Notes: generated by a model not told the origin, from the sequence alone. A stretch of DNA of 64,000 bases from Symbiodinium natans (GCA_905221605.1 CAJNDS010002714.1:241216-305215); one strand, 5' to 3'; shown: positions 13,616-27,907, counted from the stretch's first letter. Made by a program: numbers and translations.

Positions 13616-15372
13616 GTTATCTAGGGGAATAAGATTAAGGGGCCCTTCTAGGGGTCTCTTTTCGGGGTCGCAGATCGCCGCAGATGTGTAGATATGTCTG
13701 TCCTTGGCAAGGGTTCGGGATCGCGGCGTTGCTCGTTCGACGCTGCATTGTCAGAAGACCATCAGAAGATAACTCATGAGCTCGAAGTTGTGCGTTTCAT
13801 TCAGTTCTACGGTCCTCTCACAGCAGGGTTCCCGTCATTATGATCGGTATTGCTTGAAATAGCCGGGCAGCTGTAGCCGTGACCTCGACGAGCTCAAGGG
13901 CTCGAGGATCTGAGAGCCAATTTCAGGAGTTTTCTAGCATAGAGGGGGCGCAGTGAGTGTTCGAGAGACAGTTTGTTGTCATGAGCTCCTCAGTTCGCCC
14001 CGAGGTCTTTGTGCCCCTGGCCCTTTTCTCATTGCAGGCACAGCAGGCCTGAGACTAAGCTTCCGCATCCGCTGCAGTGTAGATTCGGATTTGAAGATTG
14101 AGGGAGGTTGTTTCAAAGCTTTTTCGCAGCTTAGCTAGTAATTCGAGGTGGCCACTGCCCACCTAAGGTGGGTGAGGATTTGGAGAACCGGAATGGGAAC
14201 TTTTCAACATTGCAGACTAAGCTCCCGCTGACATCCTTGTTTCGGTATCAGCCGTCAGCACAGCAAGCCACGAGCCCTCTGCAAGGCAATCTTCGAATCT
14301 TACACACATTCCGTTCAGATGCAAAAAGATCTCATCACCAGCATCGCCGGGGCCCCGGATACCTTTTTGGGTTTGAGGGTTCAGCGACTTGGGTCTCCTG
14401 GCCTTGGAGCGGTGCAAGCCTTCAAAGTGTCATGGCTTGTTTCAAGAGAGTACGGCAATGTGACTAGAAGCTTCAACTTTGCTTCTGGAGAGCTGCGACC
14501 ACATGCGATCTCAAGGTCTTGAATGCAACTCAGTGGGTGCTCCTGGAGGTGCGAGTGACTGCGAGTAGGTGACACATGCAGAAAGGAGTGGAACCTCAGG
14601 GTGCCATGATGTGCCATGACTTTCTCAGCGGCTACGTCTGATTTAGCCTCCGCGCTGGCATCCTTGCAATGTCTCAAGATGGCCAGACCACGATAGCGAA
14701 TTGTGAGTCATGGACACGCTGTGCCACACTATGCACACTGCAAACCTTAAGCCTTACACACGAAGTGTAACGCGAAGGTTGCTAGTATCCCTCACAAATC
14801 ACGGCAAGTGCACAAGGAAAACCTCATGTGCCCTGTGCACCATCTCGAACACAACACAGTTCGGGTTTTGCAGCTTAGCCGTGCCATGCAGCCTCAGGAA
14901 CCAATGAAGCAAGAAGCCCAAGAAGCCCAACAGGCTCCTGCAGAGGCAACTCCGAGGCCTCCAATCACCAGGAAGGTCTCGCACAAGAACATGTCAGACA
15001 CCGTCTTGCCGTTCTTAGAGGCCCGGCTTTTTTTTCCGGGGGGGGGGGGCAAGGAAGATCGAAGTCCACTGTCCTTGTCACATGCAACCTGAATGATCCC
15101 ATCTTGTCTCCAGCGCGCGCCCCCAACCAGGCGCGGGAAAGGCGTGAGATGCAGAAGCGGACTCCGAAAGCTGCACGTTCCGAGACCGACATGCATGGCT
15201 ACATTGCACTTCATCAGATGATCCAGGATCAGTTTCTCGGTGCTTCAAGGCTTTGATGTTTTGGTCAGAGCGTGTTACCCGATTGTCGATTGCGATGGCA
15301 GTGGCCAAGTTTGGAACGCCTTTGTTTATTTTCCACCCAGATTCTTAGGATAAGTTCTCCAAGCGGACGTAA
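12289..15372. other. No recognisable gene
   Basis: Short overlapping frames only. Contains a CT/TA microsatellite near 13580 and a short G-run near 15041. Confidence 0.5.
13580..13615 (+). repeat. Compound (CT)n(TA)n microsatellite
   Basis: About 18 bases of CT followed directly by about 18 bases of TA. Confidence 0.9.
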
Positions 15373-15973
15373 TTCGTCATACGTTTAGGAGGGGTAGTTC
15401 GAGCACCAACCAGGCTAGATGAGGATGAACTGGATGTATCTGAACCTCAAGGACCTCTCTTTGATCGAGTGGTGTCCGACAATGCTCTACTGATGCCAAA
15501 GAACTTGACACAGTCGGTGAGACAGATCATGTCTCAGAAGTATCCGAAGAACAGCTCTGATGCTGTCCTTGCCCTTCCACAGGTTAGGAGGCTCTTGCTC
15601 GAGGAGGATGGACCGAAGGCTCCAGAGTACACCCGAGGAGGCGTAAAGGCACCGCAGGCACGAATGACCATCGACCACCTTGTCCAAGACAAGTTCTACG
15701 ATGGGAAAATTGTGAGGAAGATTGGAGCCGGACTTCTGATCGACATCAATGCGACATGCCCGGGGCTCTTACGATGGAGGCTGGTGCGTGGAGTCCCCAA
15801 AGAACTTCAAAAAGTCGGGGGCTTTCTAGGCAACCTGCTTGTCATCAAGAAAGATCTCGAAGCTGGTCGCTTCGATCTCAAGCTTCAGGGCATCGGCTTT
15901 GGCTATGACACCTTTGCGGAGACGGACTACAAGGAGATCCATGATTGTATTCATGGGTGGTCCGAGTTGCCAG
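15373..15973 (+). CDS. Exon encoding an S1-like RNA-binding domain
   Basis: The frame opens after a TAA at 15370 and reads through without a break; the GTG at 15469 has no special claim to be the start. The middle part (about 15664-15903) fits an S1/OB-fold: FYDGKIVRKIGAGLLIDINA, then CPGLLRW, then a second half with VKKDLEAGRFDLKLQGIGF-like spacing (VIKKDLEAGRFDL is what is seen). S1 domains bind single-stranded RNA in ribosomal proteins, RNases and translation factors. After GWSELP the sequence is AG/GTGCCC at 15973/15974, a good splice donor, and the frame beyond it turns Arg-rich and unlike coding, so I end the exon there. The upstream end is uncertain; a TAG/T acceptor-like site lies near 15400. 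The gene's other exons were not found. Which S1 protein this is cannot be told. Confidence 0.5.
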
Positions 15974-18900
15974 GTGCCCCCTCTCCCAGAAAGATTTCTA
16001 CCGATCAAGGCTTCGTTCAAGCACCCAACGTGCGGCTCGTGCGAGCGTTGCCACCATTGGCCGCTCGTCTGCGAAGGCGTGGAAAGATGGGCCCACGGTC
16101 TCTCAGATGAACGCTGTGTCCTTTTGCAGCAGATGTCCTTGCTCGGGCACGCTTGAGAGGCTTAAGGTTTCACTTGTTTCAACTGCGCTAGAGAAAGAAT
16201 TCGTGGCCAGTCTGCCAAGAAGAGCTCATTTTACAAGTCTGACATGCTGCGTCGGATGCCGATGGGCCTGGCAAGGTAAAGTACCTTGCTGTGTGTATAA
16301 CAGGGCAGAGCATGCCAGCAACAAGCCCGAACCAGCAAAGCATTGTCATAGGGTTCGTTGGGTTTGCGCCGTCTGCCGCAAACCACCAACGGCAAAAACT
16401 TCCAGACTCGAGAGAGTGCCGCAAACTTTGGCTAATTGAGAGGCTCGTTTCGAGACTCAAAAAGACGTGAGAGGCGCTGCAAAGTGCAGAGCACGTGAAA
16501 AGGGGGGGGGGTGCCCGACCGCCTTTTGACTGCCATGCCTGCACAGTGCTTTGAGAATTCCAGGCTTGCGATAAGTACATCTGCAAGCTTGATATGAAGC
16601 CCTGAATGCTTAAGTACTTAAGTAGATGCGAAATCCCTGAGCTTTTACGGATTTGATGATGTGGAAAGTGTTATTTCACATGGAACACCGTAGGGTCCGA
16701 GCACATCAGCTGCAGCAACAGGCTTCAGGTCACCAGCTTATTATCAGAAGCTTGTAGAAGTCTTGTTGGATTGTTGGACAAAGAAGATGGATGTCAGCTT
16801 GTGGGTCGTGGGCTACGGCCAACTTGCCACGCATCGGAGATGTATTGTCAAGCCCTCCCGAGTGGGGTTGCGAAGCTTTGCCGGCTAATATCCTGCATCG
16901 CGTGACCTACAGCACCGTGCAAACAGTAATTAACGGGTGTGGGAAACACTCCACATCTCCAGTGGCATCCCAGCCCGAATCACTTGTTAGGCCCAAGCCG
17001 ACCCTTCTCAGTCCAAGCAAGTCCCCAAAGTGTCTCCAGGCGGCCTCCTTGCCCTGCCCTGTTGCGACCCTTATGGGCAGGCATCGAAGTCTGTGGAGAA
17101 GGCCGTTTTCGTCGGCATCGTTGAACCTCCGGACTGAGGGGGTCTGTGCGTGGGCTCACTAGCTGATGCTTGAGACGTCGGGAGACCGCCGAAGCTAAGT
17201 TACGGGGAGTGCCGAGGGACCATGCGCGTCAAGTCAGGGGGTGTTCGGAGGGGGTGTTTGGTTGAACATGAACTGGCATGAACTGCCTTGCTCACCCCGA
17301 GAAGCTCAGAGGATCGGGCTGTTGACACCCTGTCCGGGGCGATTCGGATGGCTCGCAGCAGAGACGGCTGCAACTTTTCTGATGCCGCTGTGGCTGGCAG
17401 TTTATGGTGAAGGCTTAGCGGCTTAGCGGCTTGACGGTACCATGGCATGGCAAAGCCAAGAGTTCAGCCTGAAAGCTCGTCTGAAACAAACCCCCACAAC
17501 TGAATGGTGCAAGAGTTCTGAAGCTCACCTGCTCTCCAAAGGCCTTCATTTCAACGGCCTTGACCTTTTTCCTTGCACAGAGAAGCGAGGCCTGCAAGGC
17601 TCCCCGAAATGAACTGAACTGACACGCACAAATGAGCATCTCAGACTCGACATTCGAATTTAAGCCCGGTCCCGAAAGCTCTTGCATCGAAGTGGGCCGC
17701 CTTAGCTGGCCCAAAAATCCAACATCCACTGAACAGAAATGAGCCTCTAACATTCTCAAGCCTTCAAACTCAAAGCTGAAAGCCCGAAGCCCCCGAGGCT
17801 GAGCAGCGACATGTCATTGCCCAACGCGCGTGGGAGGACCTCAAAGCAGATCGGTGTACTTGTGGTACTTGGTTGCTCCGAGATCGGTTCAACTGGAGAA
17901 ATCCATACAGGCTTTGCGAGTGAAAGGCTTGTAAGGGCTTCAAGCACATCCTCGCGTGACTCTAGTGGAGTAGATGCCCTCCACCCCAGAGGGGAGGCTT
18001 CAACAAACCCCATAATCCTAGAGCCATGATCATGATGGGTCAATGCAGGAGCTGAACAATCAGTGGACCTGCCATCAACTGCCCCACGGTCGCATCGCGT
18101 GGTTGCGTTGCCGCTTTAGGCTGTGAAGGTTTCTTGTGAACACAAAGGACTCTAGACCCTAAACCATAACATATCCTGGTATGCAACGCCGTAGATTGTT
18201 AATCGCGTTCAGCTGACAATGTCGAAGTAGAAGAAGAAGCATCGGCCTCCATCCACTCCGGTTACGAGAAGTATGTCAGGATTGCAATGAACGTGACTTC
18301 TTCCACGTCAACCAGAACAGACTTCCACCATGTGCCCAACAATGCGCGTTGTGGGACTTGAACCTTAAGAATCTCTTCGGGGCCAGAATGAAGGTAGGTG
18401 TATTGTGAATGTAAGTGCAGTGCAGTTTGTTCGGCCTTAGGATTGAGGGCGACATGAGCGCAAATCGCTCTCGAACTCCACAAGACCTACCAGCACCACT
18501 GTGAGCCTCAGCCTGTCGCTCAGGAACAATAACCTTTGTTCGGGGCGATCTTTAAGCCTCTATGCGGCGATGGTCCGAGACCCAGGCTTCAGACGCATCG
18601 GATCGGGGAGCCTTGCGCATTCCGTGTAGTGATCTGCAGACCGGGTTGGAATGCCACCTTTGTTGCAGAGGTCCAAGTTCTCGTTGGGAGGCAAAGCAGA
18701 GGTGACTGCTCGTTTAGTCTATCCCACTGTCTCTCTCCTCTCATCCCACTAGCTCCCTTTTGTGCAACCTTGGCTTGTAATGCAAGTGTTGGCGTAAGAA
18801 CCTGCGCAACAACAAATAATGAATGCTAGCATCAATGTAGTGGCTGGAAGTTTGGGTGCTGTCTTGTGGTGCCAACTTTTTGTTGTTGGCAGATTCGTGA

Positions 18901-19850
18901 TTTCCCCCGAATGCAGAGCAGAAAAATCAAGAGCAGTGCATCCGAGGGCACTGGCGAAGTCTCCGGCGCAGCTTTTCGTCCACGATTTTGGGGCACGTCC
19001 CTGGCACAGGACCAGAACAAAAACCACTTGTCAGTTTAGGGATCGAGGTTTGGGTTGTTTCGCAGGGGTCTTTCATTATCTGGATCTCCTTGCAACAGAC
19101 ATGCGACCGGCTCCACAGTGACTGCATCATGTGAACACTCCCCTAAGACCAAGTATCTGTAGCGAGACATGATTCTCTAATTCTAGTAAGGCACCTTCAA
19201 TCAGTTCTGTGTCCTGTTTGAGATGTGAAGCTGGTTGCCGAACCTACCACCACATGCATACAACTCGAAGCATGCAGACACCAAAATCCCAAACTTTAGA
19301 GCATAAGCCATCACCCTGAAGGCATGGCAAGAGGTGCCCTTTTGCATAGCAGACAAAGGCACTAGCTCCCCAACTCCCCACGAAAGACTTGGGCAAGGAA
19401 GCGCCGTTCCTTGCCGACGCACCGGCAGGGAGTCCCACCAATCTCTCTGTTTTCGAGGCAGGCCCGCAGAGTCACAGAATTCATATCATGTCTTGTGTCA
19501 GCAATGAAGGGCCTCTGGATGTCCCGTCAGCACTAACCCGGGTTAAGGCATTGAAACTTCACTGCTCGAGGCAACTTAAGACGTCAGCCAAGGCCTTGAA
19601 GCCTGCAGGCTTTACAAACGGCATGTGCTCCGAGAGGATGTGCACACATCGAGAGGTTTACCGCAGCATCTATGCAGGAGCACAAAGTTCTCTTTGGGGG
19701 GTCATTTGAACGCCAAGCTTCCTTCACCCCGCCATTCACCCGCTCTGACATCCTGTGCAGGCCAATGGACTTATTGGAGATCGTGGTCAGTTGTACTTGA
19801 CCAGGTGCCGTTCCCGGCCCTGTCTCCATAAAAAGGCCTCTCTTCCCTTT

Positions 19851-19905
19851 CCGTCTGTCTGTCTCTCTGTCTGTCTCTCTGTCTCTCTCATTCTCTCGCT
19901 TGCCC
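19851..19905 (+). repeat. CTGT/CT pyrimidine-rich microsatellite
   Basis: Repeated GTCTGTCTCTCT-like steps. Confidence 0.85.
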
Positions 19906-20265
19906 TGTGGCTGCCTTTCTTTCTGTCATGTAGATAGCTCGGGCTACCTTGTGTCTCCTTATGTGCTGGCGGCACAGACATTCAACGAGGCAATATTCAC
20001 CAACAGTGGAGCCTTCCTACGAAGTGCAGGCGCCAGTCCAATTAACTTGGAAGGCAGTTGCTGTTGAGCTGCTTCGAGGATCTATGGGGGCTTGGTGTTT
20101 AGGATCGAGTTTGGTTTGCGTCTTATCAGTTAGCAGTTGTGAGGGGGTTAGGAATTTGGGTGTTTGAGCTGCGTAAGTTCATGCAGACGCAGATGCAGGC
20201 ACAGAGACAGAGACAGAGACAGAGTCAAGAAGAATGATGATAATGAGAAGAAGAGCAGAAGAAGC

Positions 20266-20343
20266 AAAGAAGAAGAAGAAGAAGAAGAAGAAGAAGAAGA
20301 AGAAGAAGAAGAAGAAGAAGAAGAAGAAGAAGAAGAAGAAGAG
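20266..20343 (+). repeat. (GAA)n trinucleotide repeat, about 26 units
   Basis: Pure GAA/AGA repeat flanked by GACAGA and GAGA steps. It produces poly-Glu and poly-Ser artefact frames. Long GAA tracts are known to form triplex DNA. Confidence 0.95.
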
Positions 20344-21661
20344 GGTGAGACAGAGAGAGAGAGAAAGGGGGAGTTGTTGCTATGTGATTCCCTAGCTAGA
20401 AGGCGGGCGGGGGTGGGGGCGGGGGGGCATGTCACCAACTGAGTCGGTGGACACTCGCCTTCGGGCGGTCCCCCTCACCTGGATGTTAAGCTTTGGGATG
20501 CGAATGATGTGGGGGCTCGCGTCTTGAAAACGCACACGGTCCTGCAAGATGCAAAAGATAGTCTGTAGCAGGGTCATGCACCTATACAGCGTGCCGTGTA
20601 CAGACGCTGCCAGCACACAAGTATCACACGTGCAGATGAAAGTTCACGAAGCCATCCATGTAAATTGGATCCCATCAACAAGTCCTACTGGTCCCAAGGC
20701 GAAGCTGGCAAACGAATCTCTTCGGACGGACCCGTACAGCTGCTTGGCTGGTCTGGTGTAGGTGTGAATTGTTGTCCCAATGCCCCAAACTTGGATGCCC
20801 AAAACTCGAAAGCTGCTAACCAGCGTGCCCTGCCTCCTGCCATCTGCAAGAACTGGCATGGTGCATACTTGCCGGGAGGGCACCTGTGCTTATGTCGAGT
20901 TACGTGCGCATGGGATATCTGAGTACCGCACACTTTCCTGGGGATCAAGCGGTAAGAGTAAGGGCCAATTGCTTGTCCACACCTTCCTTGCTGTAGTTTC
21001 GGCTTGGGCGCGAAGCATTCAAAAGTGTTCCGTTGTGGCCTCAAATCGATTCCGTTCATGATCCTCCATGCCTTGACCTCCCTGAGTGGGCGCGCTGGAG
21101 TATCTCCGGGGCTGTCCTGTCGGTGATGGGCAACGACGATGGAGCTGCCAGGTGCCATTCACGGTGCCCTTCACGGTGCCATACGGCTGCTGATCGCATG
21201 CTCTCCACCACCCATCCAGATACCACATGCTCTGCTCTGAGGCTTCATGCCGCTCGGCGTGCAGGTGCCGGCATCCGGGGGAAACTGAAACCTTTGTGAG
21301 CTGAGACAATGGTAGGGCTCCAAGCCAGCAATGTAGCGAGGTGAGCTCGTTTCGGAGTCGTCTTCCCGTCAGTTCTGTCATCTGCCAGCATCTTCTCTAC
21401 CTTAATGGTTCAACGCTAGGTTGCTTGGTTTGGGCTTTTTAGGTAGGGGCTTCAGGGGCGTTCGGCAAGTAGAGTGAGCAACTGAAAGCGCAGAGTTGTC
21501 GCTCTCTCGTTTCGATCTTCTTCTGGCGAGAGGGGTGCCGGGTAGCTGAATCCTGACTTCAGGGCCAGCTCAAGAAGACCTGGTCACGTGTTTTTCTGCT
21601 CCCTGGCAGCAAGAAGCAGCCCATACCCCAAACACGAAATCCTTGGCTTCGAAGCCCCAAA

Positions 21662-21698
21662 GCACGCGCGGCACGCGCGGCACGCGCGGCACGCGCGG
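21662..21698 (+). repeat. 9-bp tandem repeat GCACGCGCG, four copies
   Basis: Four perfect head-to-tail copies, alternating purine-pyrimidine and CpG-rich, a pattern favourable to Z-DNA. Confidence 0.9.
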
Positions 21699-24600
21699 CT
21701 TTGTGGCTTGGAAGTTAGGGACTGCGTTGGGCTTGGGCCGCCCTGGGCCAGTAGAGCCGCTCCTTTGTGACCTTCGCCTGGTAAACCCCTGAAGCCCTCT
21801 CAGGTTTCATCCCTGGTGGAGTCAGGCCTTCTGGGCTCAGCAGTTTGGGGATTCTGGCGTTCCAGGCTTGGTACCATATATCACGGAGGTCCATGGAATC
21901 AAGTCTGAAAGGTCTGACTTTGCGATGGGTGCTGACTTCCGGGCTTGCAGCTTACTAAGCTTGGTCAAGCCTGAACCATTGAATCCCTGGCCAACGCAAT
22001 GAACAAGCAAACGGCAGTGTCGCTCTCCGGGACTTCTGAGAACCCACGGTTCACTAATGATAAGGAGTTCTCCCAGGGCTTATGTCAAATTCGGTTACAA
22101 GTCCCTCAGGAGCCTTCCGCGAATAGTGGGCACCTCGCCCTCTCCTGGACCGTTCCGTGGCCTTGCGCTTGACACACCATGAAGAGAAGAAGGTCCATAA
22201 GGTATGGAGCTTGCAGGCCCAGGCTTCAAGCATTTGGGATCTCCAACTGCGCAAGTCAGCTTTCGAAGGTTTGCACCTGCGTCAGGTTGTAAATTGAGGG
22301 GGGATTTCGTTTGAATCAAAATAATATGAGTCCTAGACAGTCTCTGGGTCAATTATTGCGGGAGGATTTGTCATTTGGGATGCAGGGGTCTTAGGCAAAA
22401 ACCTGGATGGCCACCAGAATCGCTATAGTATAGGGTCGATAGGTGCCTGGTGCTTCCCATATGCGTGCTGTTCTTCATGCTTCGAGGACTGCACCCCTAT
22501 CGGCCTGCGGTAACTACTCTTGCATGGATGGCGTGGTGGCCCGGCCCCCAGAAATCTGCAGGAAGGCCAATGCAAGACAGAGTACAGGTTGGCGAGTTTG
22601 GATGTGAGGGGGGACACGTTTACTTTTTGCCTCACGCTTTTGAGCATTCATTTCGCGGTTCTCCGGCGCACAGTGCACGTGGCACACTGTACAGGGGTTG
22701 TCTGTTCCCCTGTTGGGGCTCAGTGATGTCGCCGGAATGATCATGTCGTCCTAGCTCGGCAGGCCCCAAGAGCTTTCGGAACTTCAGAAGACACCGTTTT
22801 TTTGTTTCAAGATCTCCCAAGCCCAGGGCGCCGACACCACCTTGGACCTTGTCTCTTATGAGCTGCGACTTGCACCTCGCTCGCGTCTGGCCGGGTCTTG
22901 GGGTTCGTTGGATAGCTGCCATCCACTATAGTCTATAGTCACTAGATCCAATAAACTTAGGAAACACAGGCCCAAGCGCAGCCAAGCTCAAGCCCAGGCC
23001 TGGCTTCGCCTGCAGTGGGACCTTCGGGGTCCGCCTTGGGGGTACGAGCTGTCCAGCGAGAGTGCGCCCGGCTGTTTGGGCCCAAACGAGAAAAACATTC
23101 AGGGAGAAAGGGAGTTGAGGGATGCGGAATATTACCGATAGTTGTGGGGTTGGGCAGGCTTTTGTTCTGTCTTTTTCTTCTGCTGCTCACCGTTTTGCTG
23201 AGTGTCAGCGCTGGCTTGTACTGTTGAGCTGCTGCCTGACTTCAATCGGCAGTAGGCTTCGGGCCTGCCAGAATGAAGCGATGTGGATCGCCCACCGCTG
23301 CTGGCAACAAAAACGATTCTGCTGCCTCGGTTCCTCTGGACCAAGCCCGCCCTACCCACAGCATGCTTGGGCGCCACGTCGCTTCTCCCAGCGACGCGCA
23401 AGCATGTTTTACACACTGCTGGCCGAGTGTGGGGCGCTGCATCATCAACCGCGCATCGCGGTGTAAGGGAGACCCTTGGGGCCAGCGTGCCAGCGCCAGG
23501 CATATGACAGCAGGACGATGCGCTAACGTGCCTGCTGGGGGACTCCTTCTCAGCCAATGCTGACGAGGTGCTGCAGCAAAAAAGGGGAGGCCAGTTCAAC
23601 TTGATTTAACTGCAGTGAAGGTTTTGTTTCCTTGGGGCTCCCGTTGTTTGTTGGAGCTTGTGGCCCTTCAGATCGGACACAGGGCCGACTCCCTGTGACT
23701 CCGCCTACTCCGCCTTGTCCGCCTTGTCAACATGATTCGGAATTCGGGCGCATGATTTTCTTCCAGGCGCATGCCAGGAATGCCACACAGCTTGCCGAGT
23801 GTTGCCGCTGCCTTGAACGTGATGACAGGGACCCGCCCGCAGGAACACATGGCTGTGACAGTTCCAGCAGGACGATGCGCCAACATGCTTGCAGGATCTT
23901 GCGGGGGTCTCTTTGTCAGTCGATGATGGCGACGCTGGAAGAAGGCAATCTTGGGGGTGTGTAGGAAGACTGTTGCGACAGTCGGCCTCAACAGTCTTGA
24001 TTCTTGATGAAGCCGTGTCGCTGCCACGGCCCAAGACCTTGATTGTTCGTCCTTGAGGGTCGAGTCAGGAAAGAGGGCCAGTCAGCGAACCGGCTCCGAG
24101 ATGTTTTTCAGCCCTGTCCCCCGAAGTTTTGATAGTTCCAAGAATCATCTAGGAGCCTCGGCGACCCAATGCTTTCGCAATCACGGCAGATTCCAGCATC
24201 TTCATCGTCAACCAAGTGTCGCCGCTCTACCCATCGCAAGAGGGCCTCCTGGCACCGGCCTTGGAGATCCGGCTTTAACTGGTGGACTTCCGATGACATC
24301 TTCGTGACATTCGTCTCTTCAATCCCCTTTGCTCTCAGGTCGGCGCCTCCCACTTCACTGAGGCCCTCATCCCTGGTCGGATTCTGCACGCCTGGCACCA
24401 AAGATACCGAAATTGATGCAGGGGTGTCAGGGCGCGGTCTTGGTTTTTGCCTGAAGTCGTCGGAGTCCAAGGCCCCCCCAAAGGGATCAAGGTGCGGCCA
24501 ATACTTTCATTGATGCCGATAGTCCGATAGTCGATACATGCATTGGTGTGGGCTACTTAATTTTTCCCGTCTCATGCCCTCTGCTTACGGCACGGTCTTC

Positions 24601-27600
24601 TTCAAGTCTCCTGTGCCAAGTTCTCATGATCATGTCGCTCATATTCACACCTCTTCAACCTCAGCCTACCCGAACTTGCATGGGGAGTGCTGTCAGTGTG
24701 CCATGTTCGGGTCAGCCCTGGGCTTTGGGCTTCGGCCCCTGGAACTCCTAGGCTGTCAACTCTCCCTCCTCGATCGTGGCAATCACGGCTCAGGCAGATT
24801 GGGCTGGGGAGAACTCTTTTCTAGTACTGTACTTCGAGTCACTTCCGACAAATCTTGGCCTTGCCTCACCTTCATCCTTCCGCTTTGAGAGGCTGTTCGG
24901 CTACTATGGCTTAGTATGGCTGCTCCCTTGCCAGCTTCAGGGATCCTACCCCGCAGGCCGTCCTGCAGCGGTACGGCGCATGGAACGCTTCTGAGCTGAC
25001 AAGGACGGAACAACAATGCCAAAAAGCCTCTACCTGACCCACAAATTGACAAAGCACGCAGACTGGAAGAACTGAGTCCCGAGGCATCCAATCGAAGTGC
25101 GTTTTCGGGGTGCTTGCTTTCACTACGTAGTCAAGTTGTCCCACTACAGTAAGGAGTCTTTGCAAGGACCCAGCAGCACCTACACTTTACGCCAAGGTTT
25201 GGAACAAGCACCAGCCAGTGTGCCCAAAGCGCAATGGGGTATCGTAGCCTTATTGCAACATCTGGGCCTAAGTCTCTGCGTTTGCAACTTCTGCCATGCC
25301 CAATGGTCGCAGGAGGGACAAGGATCGGTCATTCCACTTCTCCTTGCGGGATGCTCGCGAGGCGGCATGCAGTTCGGGGGTGCGGCAGAGGCAGAGCAGA
25401 CGTTGACTAGGACTCGCATGAATGGATATGTAGAGGTAGAATGCCTCGGATCTATACTCGTAAGAAAGGCCTGGAGGTAAGGCTTCTGAATGTAGTGTTG
25501 GAGATTTCAGGCAGAGTGATGTATAGGCCTGCAGGCTGTCAATGATGAAAGCGCGTCGAAAATTATCTTCTCTCAGAGTCTTGAAGTCATGTCATATGTC
25601 GGCTAGGAGTGTGTTTAGCTTCTTCAGCCCAGGGTTCGGTGAGCGTTGAGGCAGCGCTCACGCTGCATCCCACGTAGGAGTTACCTTGCTGTTATTGAAA
25701 ACGCTGCGCAGTTCTCCAATCAAAAGTCTCCAAACTGAAGGAGAGGGGGAAGGGGTCGGGACGAGATTGGAGATGGGGATAGATGGGGGGACCTCTGCGG
25801 CCCATGGCCGGGGACGAGTTGAATTCTGCGTCTTTCTTTTCGCCACGAACTGACCTACATGCGAGGACCCGACTTGGCGGAACATCTGTTCAAAGAGTAT
25901 GTAGGTGATCATGGCATGATCTATCCTGGGTCTTCGGTATCCTCGTCCATGCCAGTCCGCAGTCAAATGCTGCAGCCCTGAACTTCCTCAACCCTGAAAA
26001 GCCCGAAGGCCCAAAAAAAGCACTACAGTAGTTTTCCCTCAATCCTTGGACAGTGACATGTGAAAAGAGCTCTTCGCAGGGGCGTTGGAGGGAGTGCCAC
26101 CCTCTGATTCAAACGGACGCGACCGGAGAAAATCCTGATCACGACTGGGAGTCCAACTGCTATCAGGCCGTCGGAGTGCGAAGTTTCTGGGTTGTTACCT
26201 TAATGCCCCTCTAGGTGCATAGGGTGCTGGGCTTTTCGGGAGAAAGAGGTGTAACACTTCAATTGCTGTCGGAGGTCTTGGCCTTCAAATTTCGTCAGCA
26301 TTTGCTGAACGGATTTCTTCGTTGATCGTGTGCCAGCTGCAGGCTGACAATGCATTGGACCCACCTAATCCAATCTCCGCAAATCACCACGATCTACTCT
26401 TCGATACTGTAGATGATTTTGACATAGTGCCCTCAACATTGCGCCGATCAGTGCATCTAAGCCTTAAGCTGAACAAGCAAAATCAGTCATTTTCCCAGGC
26501 CACCACTCACACCGTCTACCTGGATGATGCTCTCCAGTGGACTTTCGGCTTATCTTGTCCCCAGTGTGTGTGTGTGTGTGTGGGGGCATCTCAAAGTTCT
26601 CGTGGTTTTTGCAAAGTTTGCAACTTCTTGGGGTTGGGGTCTTGAGGACTCGGGCATTGCACCTCGGGTTGGACCCTATACGACACATGACCATGTATTT
26701 CGCACACGCAAATCGCGCATATTTGGTTGGTTCTGGAGTCCTGCTTGCTTGCCCCCCATCCATCCTGTTGTGGTTGCATGTGGTCGCCACGGCGCGCAAC
26801 CTGAGTATCTTCAGGCATAGCCATTGTAGCGTGTTAGCAGCTACTGTATTCTCGTTAATAGACTCAGCGGCAAGCGCCCGGTTGAAACGCAAGCAAGAAG
26901 CCCAAGCAACCGTATGTAGCCTAGAGCTACCAGTAAACGGCTAAAGTCTCTACTGAAGCAGAGAGTTCTTTGGCAAGTTGCACTGGCAAAGCCCGGTTGT
27001 TTCGCTGTGTGCCGGGAACTTTGAAACTCGCATCGCTGAAGGCTCGTGGTGGTTTCGACACCTGCAGCGGCCAGAAGCTATGTTAAGCATGCGTGGGCAC
27101 GTGCTGCACAGGCATCAAAGCATGACCCCCAAACTAATTGGCCGGTGGCACGGCTGGGTAGACAGAGAGCTAGAGACGCGATGATTAGTCGATTCGCAGA
27201 CAGATGCTCACTTGGACTCACTCAAAAGCGAGATAGCCTTCAATCCTGAATCACCTCAAGCATTTCTTGACAAGATGCTCTCTGAAGGCCTTCAGCAAGT
27301 TCCACGTCGACAGAGCCAGAAGCTTAAAACGTTCTCAGGTGAGCCTCGGACGGGTGACGGGTAATTTCATGGCTGCGCCAACAAGTATGCCGCATGCCCA
27401 AAAGGTGCGCGCACCAGAACTGATGAGTCATTCCTTCCCAGATGGACCAGATGCTGTTCTACCTTTCCGTTGTAGAAAATAGTAGCGATCTCTTATGCGA
27501 CCTCTGGCCTGCACCACTCATTAACCAAAGCAGTACCAAAGCTTTCCATCTCTTGGCAAGTCAGGATTTGGGCTTGCTGGGTGGGATGAGATGTGGGGCC

Positions 27601-27907
27601 AAGCTGTTGAGTGGTTTGGGACGTGGGCTAGACATGTGCGTCGGTGTACGGCTCTGGAGTTTAGACTTAGACATTCAGGGTGTGGGCTGGAGGCGGGCTA
27701 TGGGTTACGATGTTGGAGTCTGCCAAAGGATAACTTTCTTGCTCCGAAACATGAGGTCTTCCTATTCGCCCAATAAATGGGCCAGCATCGGTACTTTCAG
27801 CAAACCTCAACAAAGGTAGTTGCTTCCTCAATCTCTTGCAATCTCGAATCCAAGCTCCATGCCGAGGCGCTCAAAGTGGAACTCGAGGCAGGAAGCTGGA
27901 AAATCTC

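Noticed and set aside
20148-20442. Poly-Glu / poly-Ser frames, and the similar poly-Arg, poly-Leu and poly-Phe frames at 34430-34743
   Set aside because: Translation of GAA trinucleotide repeats.
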